Shown piece by piece: positions 1 through 5,687 of a stretch of 5,700 nucleotides of DNA. Below the pieces are notes generated by a model. The model was not told the origin of the DNA. It worked only from the letters and a program-made list of their open reading frames with translations, and did no database searches. The translations under genes were made by a program, and so were the position numbers. Position 1 is the first letter of the stretch; each line of letters starts with the position of its first letter. This stretch comes from Clostridia bacterium (GTDB lineage: Bacteria; Bacillota; Clostridia; Christensenellales; Borkfalkiaceae). Location of the stretch: assembly GCA_017646555.1 (NCBI GenBank), contig JAGCMG010000130.1:1-5700 (forward strand). Reading direction: 5' to 3'.

Positions 1-263
1 GGCATATTAGGGTTTTTGCTTTCCCTTTCAATAACCGTACCTAAAATAGAAACTACGTCTTCTTTATTAAGGTCAACTTCACTATTTTCAGGGAAAATTA
101 CTTGCGTAATACCGTACATATCGCGAAGCGTTACGAAAGTTAAACCACCTAACTTTCTAATATCGTTAACCCAACCAGCCAAACGAACTTTTTTGCCCAC
201 GTCAGTAATACGAAGTGAGCCTAAGTCGATATCTCTATACTTATTGATTGCTATTTTACTCAT
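1..263 (-). CDS. aspS: Aspartyl-tRNA synthetase, N-terminal part (cut by window edge)
   Basis: AspRS charges tRNA-Asp with aspartate in the cytoplasm. Only the first 87 residues are present; the family usually has about 590, and the rest lies to the left of the window. What is visible is the N-terminal OB-fold anticodon-binding domain: GKKVRLAGWVNDIRKLGG at about 23-40, followed by a TLRD.YGITQVIF segment (about 45-57), and the R-E-S-x-N-P-N-M stretch near the cut, which in bacterial AspRS leads into the TGE.E segment. The W-V-x-x-I-R-x-L-G-G pattern is typical of AspRS. AsnRS and LysRS share the fold, but the sequence agrees better with AspRS. The ATG at 261-263 has a GGAGAG Shine-Dalgarno a few bases upstream. 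The gene has its own promoter (296-324) and lies 86 bases downstream of the DUF2156 gene on the same strand. Catalytic motifs cannot be checked here. Confidence 0.9.
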   Translation of the reverse strand, partial: MSKIAINKYRDIDLGSLRITDVGKKVRLAGWVNDIRKLGGLTFVTLRDMYGITQVIFPENSEVDLNKEDVVSILGTVIERESKNPNM

Positions 264-295
264 AAACTCTCCAAATTTATCTTTTTTACCGTGTA

Positions 296-324
296 ATTAT
301 ATCATAATCAAGAAATTTCTTCAA
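296..324 (-). promoter_or_regulatory. Sigma-A-type promoter of aspS
   Basis: On the minus strand a TTGAAG -35 box (319-324) and a perfect TATAAT -10 box (296-301) are separated by exactly 17 bases. Transcription should begin near 289, giving a leader of about 26 bases that contains the GGAGAG ribosome binding site of aspS. The leader is too short for a T-box riboswitch, so aspS does not appear to be under T-box control here. Confidence 0.75.
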
Positions 325-325
325 G

Positions 326-345
326 TAATAAACAAAAGTTTATTA
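326..345. repeat. AT-rich inverted repeat between DUF2156 and aspS
   Basis: TAATAAAC and GTTTATTA form a perfect 8-base inverted repeat around a 4-base AAAA loop. It sits just after the DUF2156 stop codon and abuts the aspS -35 box. On the minus strand it is not followed by a T-run, and only the C/G pair closing the loop is strong, so it is a poor terminator. It could be a weak transcript-end structure, a protein-binding site or chance in AT-rich DNA. Confidence 0.35.
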
Positions 346-349
346 AAAA

Positions 350-1246
350 TCAGTATTCTTTTACCGTTACATAATATTTATCGCCCATAAATACGGGGTG
401 ATATGATTTTTTTGAAGCAATTAAACCTTCATCCCCTGCCGCGTCTTCACGATTTATATAACAAATATTATCGTCAACGAATTTTTTAGCAAATTCATTA
501 ACTATCATTTGATACGCGCCTTGATATTCAACGTTCGCCTTTTCAACGTGTATAAAAAGAGTGTTGAAACGTTTTTCACCGATTGAAAGCGCGACGATTT
601 TATCTTCCACCTTCAAAATCAGCCCACTAAAATTAAACTTATCGTAATTATGCAATATTACTTTTAAGCGTTCCCTTTCTTCATTAAAAAGTTTAGCGTC
701 TTTTTTAATTTTATCGTAATATTCTTCTAAAAAACCACTTATTTTATTTAAATTACTTTGATTTATTTCTTCAACCGACCAGTTTTCGTAAAGCCGATTA
801 AACCTATTAACAAAATTTCTTTGCCCGTTATATTTACGCCCCTTAAACGTTGCCATTGATTGCGCGTCGTAAATATAATCCGACCATTTTGCGTCGTAAT
901 TATACGTAATCGTTTTATACCTATCTTGAAAAACTGCAATTTCATCTTTTTCAACGGCGTAGAATTTAAGCGATAAATCGTTTTTATCAGCGTATTCTTC
1001 TATTAAGTTAAAAGCGTAACCCATAAATGATAAATCAGTTAAAATGGGCATAAAAAAATAAGTTTGATTTGCTAATTTCATCTTAATAAACAAGGCAAAA
1101 TCACAAGTTGCAAACTCTAAACTCAAATGCTCACCCCACAAAAAGAACGAACCAAGCGTTCTATCGGCTATTTTTGCCGTTGAAGAAAGCAAATAAGCGT
1201 TAATTATTGATATATCGTTAATTGTAATCTTATTAAACTTAAGCAT
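350..1246 (-). CDS. DUF2156 (LPG_synthase_C-like) domain protein, GNAT fold
   Basis: This 298-residue protein has the features of DUF2156 (Pfam LPG_synthase_C), the soluble domain related to the aminoacyl-tRNA-dependent part of lysylphosphatidylglycerol synthase MprF. Visible family blocks are a GRKYNGQRNFVNRF segment (about 136-149; the family has a basic K-R-N-x-x-x-R/K-F stretch here), a V-x-D-x-I-V-A-L-S-I-G-E strand (213-223), H-V-E-K-A-N-x-E-Y-Q-G-A-Y (233-245), and the strongest signature near the C-terminus, Y-I-N-R-E-D-x-x-G-D-E-G-L followed by S-K-x-S-Y-H-P (263-284). There is no membrane domain and no signal peptide, so it is not a full MprF; a cytoplasmic protein with an unknown acceptor is expected. 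The ATG at 1244-1246 follows an AAAGGTG ribosome site, and the stop is TGA. The next gene downstream on the same strand is aspS. Family assignment is fairly sure; the substrate is not known. Confidence 0.8.
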   Translation of the reverse strand: MLKFNKITINDISIINAYLLSSTAKIADRTLGSFFLWGEHLSLEFATCDFALFIKMKLANQTYFFMPILTDLSFMGYAFNLIEEYADKNDLSLKFYAVEKDEIAVFQDRYKTITYNYDAKWSDYIYDAQSMATFKGRKYNGQRNFVNRFNRLYENWSVEEINQSNLNKISGFLEEYYDKIKKDAKLFNEERERLKVILHNYDKFNFSGLILKVEDKIVALSIGEKRFNTLFIHVEKANVEYQGAYQMIVNEFAKKFVDDNICYINREDAAGDEGLIASKKSYHPVFMGDKYYVTVKEY

Positions 1247-1260
1247 TTTTCACCTTTTTT

Positions 1261-1288
1261 ATTATACAACAAAATTACGGTTTTTCAA
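1261..1288 (-). promoter_or_regulatory. Probable promoter of the DUF2156 gene
   Basis: On the minus strand TTGAAA (1283-1288) and a perfect TATAAT (1261-1266) are 16 bases apart. The -10 box is only 14 bases from the ATG, so the transcript would start near 1254, inside the AAAGGTG ribosome site, leaving a leader of about 8 bases. The boxes are good, but the tight spacing to the start codon is unusual. Confidence 0.5.
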
Positions 1289-1372
1289 CAATTTTAGTAA
1301 CTTTTTTAAAAATATTTTAATATATTATATTAAACGAACGGCGTTTTTACATATTTTTAGGAGGAAAATAAA

Positions 1373-2083
1373 ATGTGTTTTTGTAATAATAATTGTTCAA
1401 GAAGAAACGCTTGTTCAAATAATCAATCAATAATCGTTACTACGCGTGGTCAAATCGGCCCAATGGGTCCGCAAGGTCCACAAGGACCACAAGGTTTACC
1501 CGGCGCGACTGGTCCACAAGGTCCTCAAGGCTTAACTGGTGCAACCGGTCCACGAGGTCGTCAAGGCTTAACAGGTGCAACCGGTCCACGAGGTCCTCAA
1601 GGCTTACCCGGCGCGACTGGCCCACAAGGCCTTCAAGGCTTAACTGGTGCAACCGGTCCACAAGGTCCTACTGGTGCGACTGGCCCACAAGGCCCTGCTG
1701 GTTTAAGTGATGCAATATATACTTTTACTGGGGCACAAACCGTTGAAACCGACACTGCAGTTATATTAAGCCTAGGCGAACAAACGCCTACTTCTACGAT
1801 AACCTTTGCACCGACGGCTATAACGTTACCTACTGGGTACTATTTAGTTAATTACGGTTTTATAGGTTCCAACCCTGACAATAGCCAAAAAAGTATATCA
1901 CTTTACGCTGACGGAACGATAATTGATACAGCTACCACTTACGGCACGGCAAATGATGATGTTTCAGCTTCAAGAAGTATAATATATTTCGCAACCGGTG
2001 GCAACGATTTAACGCTATATAACACTTCTAGCGATACTATTGAATTAAACGACGCGTACTTGACAGTTGTTAAACTCGCATAA
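1373..2083 (+). CDS. Collagen-like surface protein with BclA/TNF-like C-terminal domain
   Basis: This 236-residue protein has three parts. A short Cys-rich head (1-25) carries Cys at 2, 4, 8 and 14 and many Asn. A collagen region (26-112) has 29 uninterrupted Gly-X-Y triplets, mostly GPQ, GAT, GLT, GLP and GPR. A C-terminal domain (113-236) is rich in beta-strand, Thr and Ser, and resembles the BclA/C1q-TNF-like heads that trimerise bacterial collagens. There is no signal peptide, membrane segment or LPXTG motif. Exosporium collagens such as BclA also lack a signal peptide, being assembled on the spore in the mother cell, so a spore-surface role is plausible but unproven; a phage-tail-fibre-like adhesin is an alternative. 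Start: a strong AGGAGG (1359-1364) lies 8 bases before the ATG. No convincing sigma-A or sporulation-sigma promoter was found upstream. The gene stands alone, divergent from DUF2156 and convergent with the glycosidase, and ends at the hairpin at 2089-2119. Confidence 0.85.
   Translation: MCFCNNNCSRRNACSNNQSIIVTTRGQIGPMGPQGPQGPQGLPGATGPQGPQGLTGATGPRGRQGLTGATGPRGPQGLPGATGPQGLQGLTGATGPQGPTGATGPQGPAGLSDAIYTFTGAQTVETDTAVILSLGEQTPTSTITFAPTAITLPTGYYLVNYGFIGSNPDNSQKSISLYADGTIIDTATTYGTANDDVSASRSIIYFATGGNDLTLYNTSSDTIELNDAYLTVVKLA
1475..1654 (+). repeat. Five tandem 36-base repeats encoding a 12-residue collagen unit
   Basis: Residues 35-94 of the collagen-like protein are five back-to-back copies of G-P-x-G-x-Q-G-L-(P/T)-G-A-T. 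A sixth, shortened unit (GPQGPTGAT, residues 95-103) lacks one triplet. At DNA level two versions can be told apart: LPGAT units carry GGCGCGACT and LTGAT units carry GGTGCAACC for the last three residues. The near-identity of the copies points to recent duplication or exchange, and the copy number is likely to vary between strains. Confidence 0.85.
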
Positions 2084-2088
2084 ACAAA

Positions 2089-2128
2089 ACGGTAGATTTC
2101 CCCAAAGGAAATCTACCGTAATTATTTT
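2089..2128. terminator. Strong hairpin terminator, probably bidirectional
   Basis: A perfect 13-base stem (2089-2101 with 2107-2119) closes a 5-base CCAAA loop. It starts five bases after the collagen-gene stop. On the plus strand it is followed by AATTATTTT; on the minus strand it is followed by TTTTGTTTA. It can therefore end transcripts from both the collagen-like gene and the convergent glycosidase gene. The plus-strand T-tract is interrupted, so the minus direction may be as good or better. Confidence 0.85.
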
Positions 2129-2145
2129 AGACAAAATCGCTCTTT

Positions 2146-3465
2146 TTATACGATTTCAACATAACAAACTGAGTATTTATTAACTTTAATTTTAAGCGTA
2201 CAAGCAGTTTTTGAAATCTTTTTAGTTTTAACTAATTCTAAGTTCTTATCTTCATCTATGATATAGAATTTAGCAGTTTTTTTACCGTCAACTAAGCCGT
2301 TTATGTTTAATTTAACAGTTGTATTCTTTTCTTTTTCTTCGTCATCAAAGAAAGAAAACATAATGCCACTTTCAGTATCGTTAGTTGCTGATAAAGCGTA
2401 AATATATTCACCTTCAACCGAAGTTTTAGTTGCGTTTTCAAGTTTATATAAATTGTTAAACGCTTTAAACGGATAATACGGTTTAAGTGGTGAGTGGTCG
2501 TCCCTATCAAACATACCGTTCATACCAGACGGACGAGCGTCGTAATACATAAGCATATCAAGGTCTTCTGCGTGAGACGCTAAAAATACACCTGCTAAAA
2601 ATGCCGCACCTTTATAGTTCTTTTCGGTTTTAAGGCTGTAAGCCCATTCGTCATCAAGCCAACCCTTAATGTAATTCCATTCATTTAAGATTTTTTCGCA
2701 TTTATCATAGCCGTATTTAGCAAAAATACCGTTTGCTTTTTGAATAGTTTCAATAAAATCTTCAACGGTTTTGCCGTAACGGTGGTATGAAACAAAATCA
2801 AGTTCTACCTTGTTTTCGGTAATAATATCGAAAAATTCCGTAACTTCTGCATCGTTCCAAACATTACAAATTGCAGGGCCACCAATTTTAAGCGTTGGGA
2901 ATTTATCTTTAAGATATTTTGCGACTACCGAGAAAAAATCACCAAACTGTTTAACCGTACCTTGCCAGCAAGGATTAGAACCATCAGCGTTTTTGCAGTC
3001 AAATTCGTTCCAAATTTCCCAATAATCAATACCGTATTCAAAGCCGTTAGCCCAGCCACAGTTATAGTGCATTATAATATGTTCGCAAATTTGCGCCCAC
3101 TTAGTATAATCTTTAGGAACGTGCGTACCAACCTTTTTTCTGTGTTCAATTGACGCGCCAAGTCTATAAAAAACTTGAACGCCATTATCTATAATAGTTT
3201 TAATATATTTATCGGTCCAAGTAAAGTCATAACTATTCGGGTCGTTAACGTCAGCGTCAAAATTAACGAAAATTTTATGCACGTCAACCGAATCGGTCCA
3301 ATAAAACGCGCTATCGTGTAATCTTGCGTAAGGAATACCTGCTTCCTTAAAATATTTAGCGTTGCCACCACCACGAACGCCACCACCGGTTGGGCCGTTA
3401 TTAACGGCGTGCATAGGTTTTACTTTGCCAATTTTTTCAGAAAAATCAACGTTTATAGTTCTCAT
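2146..3465 (-). CDS. GH39-like cytoplasmic glycosidase (candidate beta-xylosidase)
   Basis: This 439-residue protein is a retaining clan GH-A glycosidase, best matched to family GH39 (beta-xylosidases and relatives). The N-terminal KPMHAVNNGP block (16-25), R-L-H-D (48-51), R-L-G-x-S-I-E-H (101-108) and the Y-W-E-I-W-N-E motif (148-154) fit GH39. Glu154 is the likely acid/base, and Glu262 in L-N-E-W-N is the likely nucleophile. Their spacing (108 residues) is close to that in the known GH39 xylosidase XynB of Thermoanaerobacterium (Glu160 and Glu277). S-Y-H-R-Y-G (226-231) is another active-site loop. Residues from about 345 on look like the C-terminal beta-sandwich. No signal peptide is present, so it should act in the cytoplasm on imported small glycosides. 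Start: AAGGAG (3473-3478 on the minus strand) lies 7 bases before the ATG. It is divergent from an AraC regulator with a 72-base gap; no good -35 box is seen, as expected for an activator-dependent promoter. The exact substrate (xyloside or another) cannot be read from the sequence. Confidence 0.75.
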   Translation of the reverse strand: MRTINVDFSEKIGKVKPMHAVNNGPTGGGVRGGGNAKYFKEAGIPYARLHDSAFYWTDSVDVHKIFVNFDADVNDPNSYDFTWTDKYIKTIIDNGVQVFYRLGASIEHRKKVGTHVPKDYTKWAQICEHIIMHYNCGWANGFEYGIDYWEIWNEFDCKNADGSNPCWQGTVKQFGDFFSVVAKYLKDKFPTLKIGGPAICNVWNDAEVTEFFDIITENKVELDFVSYHRYGKTVEDFIETIQKANGIFAKYGYDKCEKILNEWNYIKGWLDDEWAYSLKTEKNYKGAAFLAGVFLASHAEDLDMLMYYDARPSGMNGMFDRDDHSPLKPYYPFKAFNNLYKLENATKTSVEGEYIYALSATNDTESGIMFSFFDDEEKEKNTTVKLNINGLVDGKKTAKFYIIDEDKNLELVKTKKISKTACTLKIKVNKYSVCYVEIV

Positions 3466-3501
3466 TTTCCATCTCCTTGTAAAACAAATTTAATATTATT
3501 A

Positions 3502-3530
3502 TTGATTTTTAAGTGTTTTTATGGTAAAAT
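3502..3530 (+). promoter_or_regulatory. Extended -10 promoter of the AraC-family gene, leaderless
   Basis: TTGATT (3502-3507) and TAAAAT (3525-3530) are 17 bases apart, and TGG directly before the -10 box makes it an extended -10. The predicted +1 is 3537 or 3538, the latter being the A of the start codon, which agrees with the absence of any Shine-Dalgarno. The promoter lies in the 72-base gap shared with the divergent glycosidase gene, so a regulator bound there could affect both. Confidence 0.65.
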
Positions 3531-3537
3531 TAGTCAT

Positions 3538-4347
3538 ATGAAAAACTACGCATTAAAAACACCGATTATCCAAAATTTTGATATGAAATATTACGTTCAC
3601 AATAATGAAGATATTATTAAACCGTTAATATTCCCGCCACATTTACACGACGAACTTGAAATTTATTTTTTAATCGAAGGCGACGTGTCTTTTATGGTTG
3701 AACAAAATTTGTATAAGTTAAATTCGGGCGATATCATCATCACGAAACCTAACGAAATACATAACTGTATCTTAAATAGTTCAACCGTACATAAACATTT
3801 TTGTTTTTGGTTTGATATATCTTGTGATTTTCTTTTTAAATCGTTCACCGAACACGAATTCGGTAAAGATAATCTAATTAGATTAGAAGAAAACGCAAAA
3901 AAAGAAATATTAAGTATTTGCAATAAAATCCATGAATCGTCTATAAAAGAAGATAAACAAGGCGAATTTATATATTCAAGCCAACTTATCTATCTTTTAA
4001 GTAAAAAGGTTTACTACGCGAAACAAACGGTTATTCCGTCAAATCTTCAAAAAATTCTTGATTACATCAACCAAAATTTTGTCGAAATCGAATCGATTGA
4101 CAGTTTAGCGAACATGTTTTTTATTAGTAGAAGTACTTTGTGTAGATTATTTTCAAATTACTTACACACTTCCCCTAAACTGTATTTAGAAACCAAACGT
4201 CTTGCAAATTCACGCAAGTTGTTAAAATACGGAAAATCAGTTTTTGATGCGTGTATAGAATCGGGTTTTCCTGATTATTCTAATTACATTAGACTTTTCA
4301 AAAAACGGTTCGGAATTACACCAAAACAATATAAAGATAGCAATTAA
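3538..4347 (+). CDS. AraC-family transcriptional regulator (cupin + HTH)
   Basis: This 269-residue regulator probably senses a sugar and controls the neighbouring glycosidase, its own gene and perhaps the transporter. The N-terminal half is an AraC-type cupin: H-L-H-D-E-L-E-I (35-42), Gly48, then L-N-S-G-D-I-I (61-67) and P-N-E-I-H (71-75). The C-terminal 100 residues (about 170-269) are the double helix-turn-helix domain, with a first HTH at about 187-208 (I-D-S-L-A-N-M-F-F-I-S-R-S-T-L) and a second at about 234-256 leading into the family's F-K-K-R-F-G-I-T-P-K-Q-Y end. An in-frame ATG at 3409 would add 43 residues, but it lies inside the divergent glycosidase gene and upstream of the promoter, so the ATG at 3538 is chosen although no Shine-Dalgarno precedes it. 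The stop overlaps the stop of the convergent MFS gene. The effector is unknown. Confidence 0.85.
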   Translation: MKNYALKTPIIQNFDMKYYVHNNEDIIKPLIFPPHLHDELEIYFLIEGDVSFMVEQNLYKLNSGDIIITKPNEIHNCILNSSTVHKHFCFWFDISCDFLFKSFTEHEFGKDNLIRLEENAKKEILSICNKIHESSIKEDKQGEFIYSSQLIYLLSKKVYYAKQTVIPSNLQKILDYINQNFVEIESIDSLANMFFISRSTLCRLFSNYLHTSPKLYLETKRLANSRKLLKYGKSVFDACIESGFPDYSNYIRLFKKRFGITPKQYKDSN

Positions 4348-5672
4348 TCGTTAGAAACGCCATTTTTCAAGTCGGCGTTTCTTTTTATTTTACCGATAAC
4401 GAATATATTGTATAATATCAATAAAACGGTTAAAACAAACGCGATAACGGAAATTAATTGTTGCGCATAAATGGTCATACCTAATATTTTTTGACCAGAT
4501 TGTTGAATTTTTTGTATATAGTTAAAGAACGGAGTTATTGCTAAAGTAGTTAAAAAGCCGATAAGCCCAGCAATTGCGCCGTTGATAGCAAGCGCAGAAG
4601 TACGATTTTCATACGAAACGTAATCGTAAGTAATATTTAATACCCCACTCGTAATGCCCGCTGCGGCTATCGAGTTAAAGGTAATGTAAATAATATACAT
4701 GTATTTACCATTTGATGGGTTAGTAAAAGTCATTACGAGATATGATAACGCTAAAAATATAAAGCATAGCGTCATAGATTTATTAAATGAATATTTATCA
4801 GCAACTTTACCAATAGGTTTTGAAAAAACAAATCTAACAATTGAACCGACAGCAGCAACAATCGGTACGTAAGCCATACTAAAACCAAGTTCATTGATTT
4901 GGTAAGTCGAATAAAAAGGAATAGACATATAGTGAATTACGTTATAAAAAGCGTAAACACTTATAACTAAAAATATCTTTTTATCAGAAAATACTTGCTT
5001 AAATACTTGTTTAATATCGTATTTTTTCTCATCAACTTCTTCAAGTTTTTCCTTGGCGAACACAAGTGATAAAGTATGCCCTACCATAAATAAAAGTAAT
5101 AAACTACCACATAGAATAAAAGCAAGTTCTTTTTTGCCAATACCTTCAAGAAAATCTATTAAATTTCCATAAAGTAAGGTAAAAGCCATACCGCCCGCAA
5201 GCGAAACCATTTCTTTCGTTGCAGTAAAAGAACCACGTTTATTATCTTCTACACACGACATATACATATTAGTTTTTGCTGGGTAACAAAGGTTATGTAA
5301 AAGATATGCAAAAAGTAAAAGCACGATAAGTAACACGGTTTGCGCTATTTTTGATATTTTAATAAGAGGAACAAACCAAATTAACGCAAAAAACACTTGG
5401 CTTATTAAGTGCATTGTCGTTACCCATATTTTAACGGGCTTTTTATTCGACAATAAGATTGCAAAAATTCTAAAACTTGCGCCTAAAGAAACGAACGCTT
5501 CAATAACGGCGACAAGCGAATCGCTCATACCGATTTCTTTTGCGAGTTTTGCTAAATATACAGTACCGATACCAAGCGCGATAAAATATTCAAGCATTGC
5601 TTCGATAATGTATAAAAATCTACTTAATTTGTATTCGTCTTTTCTAATTAGTGTGTTGTTCATCTTTTCCAT
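4344..5672 (-). CDS. MFS transporter, 12 TM, probable sugar/glycoside importer
   Basis: This 442-residue membrane protein has 12 predicted hydrophobic segments at about 18-44, 51-73, 82-104, 111-130, 152-174, 183-205, 232-254, 266-286, 298-318, 324-346, 358-381 and 402-427, with a charged central loop (about 206-231) between the two halves, as in the major facilitator superfamily. G-K-V-A-D-K-Y (288-294) resembles MFS motif A in the second half. The substrate cannot be read from the sequence; the neighbouring cytoplasmic glycosidase and AraC regulator suggest uptake of a small glycoside. The start is uncertain: the ATG at 5670-5672 has no Shine-Dalgarno but is placed close behind a TGCTAAAAT box. 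A second in-frame ATG at 5661-5663 has only a weak GGA too near it. The 3' end overlaps the AraC stop by 4 bases and carries that gene's terminator. Confidence 0.75.
   Translation of the reverse strand: MEKMNNTLIRKDEYKLSRFLYIIEAMLEYFIALGIGTVYLAKLAKEIGMSDSLVAVIEAFVSLGASFRIFAILLSNKKPVKIWVTTMHLISQVFFALIWFVPLIKISKIAQTVLLIVLLLFAYLLHNLCYPAKTNMYMSCVEDNKRGSFTATKEMVSLAGGMAFTLLYGNLIDFLEGIGKKELAFILCGSLLLLFMVGHTLSLVFAKEKLEEVDEKKYDIKQVFKQVFSDKKIFLVISVYAFYNVIHYMSIPFYSTYQINELGFSMAYVPIVAAVGSIVRFVFSKPIGKVADKYSFNKSMTLCFIFLALSYLVMTFTNPSNGKYMYIIYITFNSIAAAGITSGVLNITYDYVSYENRTSALAINGAIAGLIGFLTTLAITPFFNYIQKIQQSGQKILGMTIYAQQLISVIAFVLTVLLILYNIFVIGKIKRNADLKNGVSND
4353..4391 (+). terminator. Rho-independent terminator of the AraC gene, inside the MFS coding end
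   Basis: AGAAACGCC (4353-4361) and GGCGTTTCT (4374-4382) form a perfect 9-base stem with a 12-base loop, followed by TTTTATTTT. It begins 5 bases after the AraC-gene stop and is directional: on the minus strand the stem is followed by AACGATTAA, without a T-run. The same bases encode part of the last dozen residues of the MFS transporter. Confidence 0.75.
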
Positions 5673-5678
5673 AGCAAC

Positions 5679-5687
5679 TATATTTTA
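5679..5687 (-). promoter_or_regulatory. Possible extended -10 of the MFS gene
   Basis: TGCTAAAAT on the minus strand ends 6 bases before a predicted +1 about 3 bases ahead of the ATG at 5672. The motif is the same TGnTAAAAT type as in the AraC promoter. The -35 box would lie beyond the window edge, so this call is tentative. Confidence 0.35.

Noticed and set aside
310..321. Palindrome AAGAAATTTCTT in the aspS promoter spacer
   Set aside because: It is short and AT-rich, and lies within the spacer and -35 edge; it could be chance, and no repressor family can be named.
16..390. Plus-strand open frame of 124 codons
   Set aside because: It runs antisense to aspS and its promoter region, has no ribosome site and no family resemblance; the aspS frame is clearly coding.
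1340..1360. Sigma-K-like CATA box before the collagen gene
   Set aside because: CATATTTTT at 1350 would place the start site in the AGGAGG ribosome site, and no matching -35 element is seen.
1475..1654. 36-base repeats as a CRISPR array
   Set aside because: The copies are contiguous without spacers, and they encode an unbroken collagen helix.
1440..1661. Minus-strand open frame of 73 codons
   Set aside because: It is the reverse of the Gly-X-Y repeats, which stay open in this frame because of their periodic composition.
3409..3537. Upstream ATG extending the AraC regulator by 43 residues
   Set aside because: It lies within the divergent glycosidase gene and upstream of the predicted promoter, and the extra residues do not look like an AraC cupin start.
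3466..3537. Sigma-A promoter for the glycosidase on the minus strand
   Set aside because: TAATAT (3493-3498) has only weak -35 partners, so I did not call it; activator dependence is possible.
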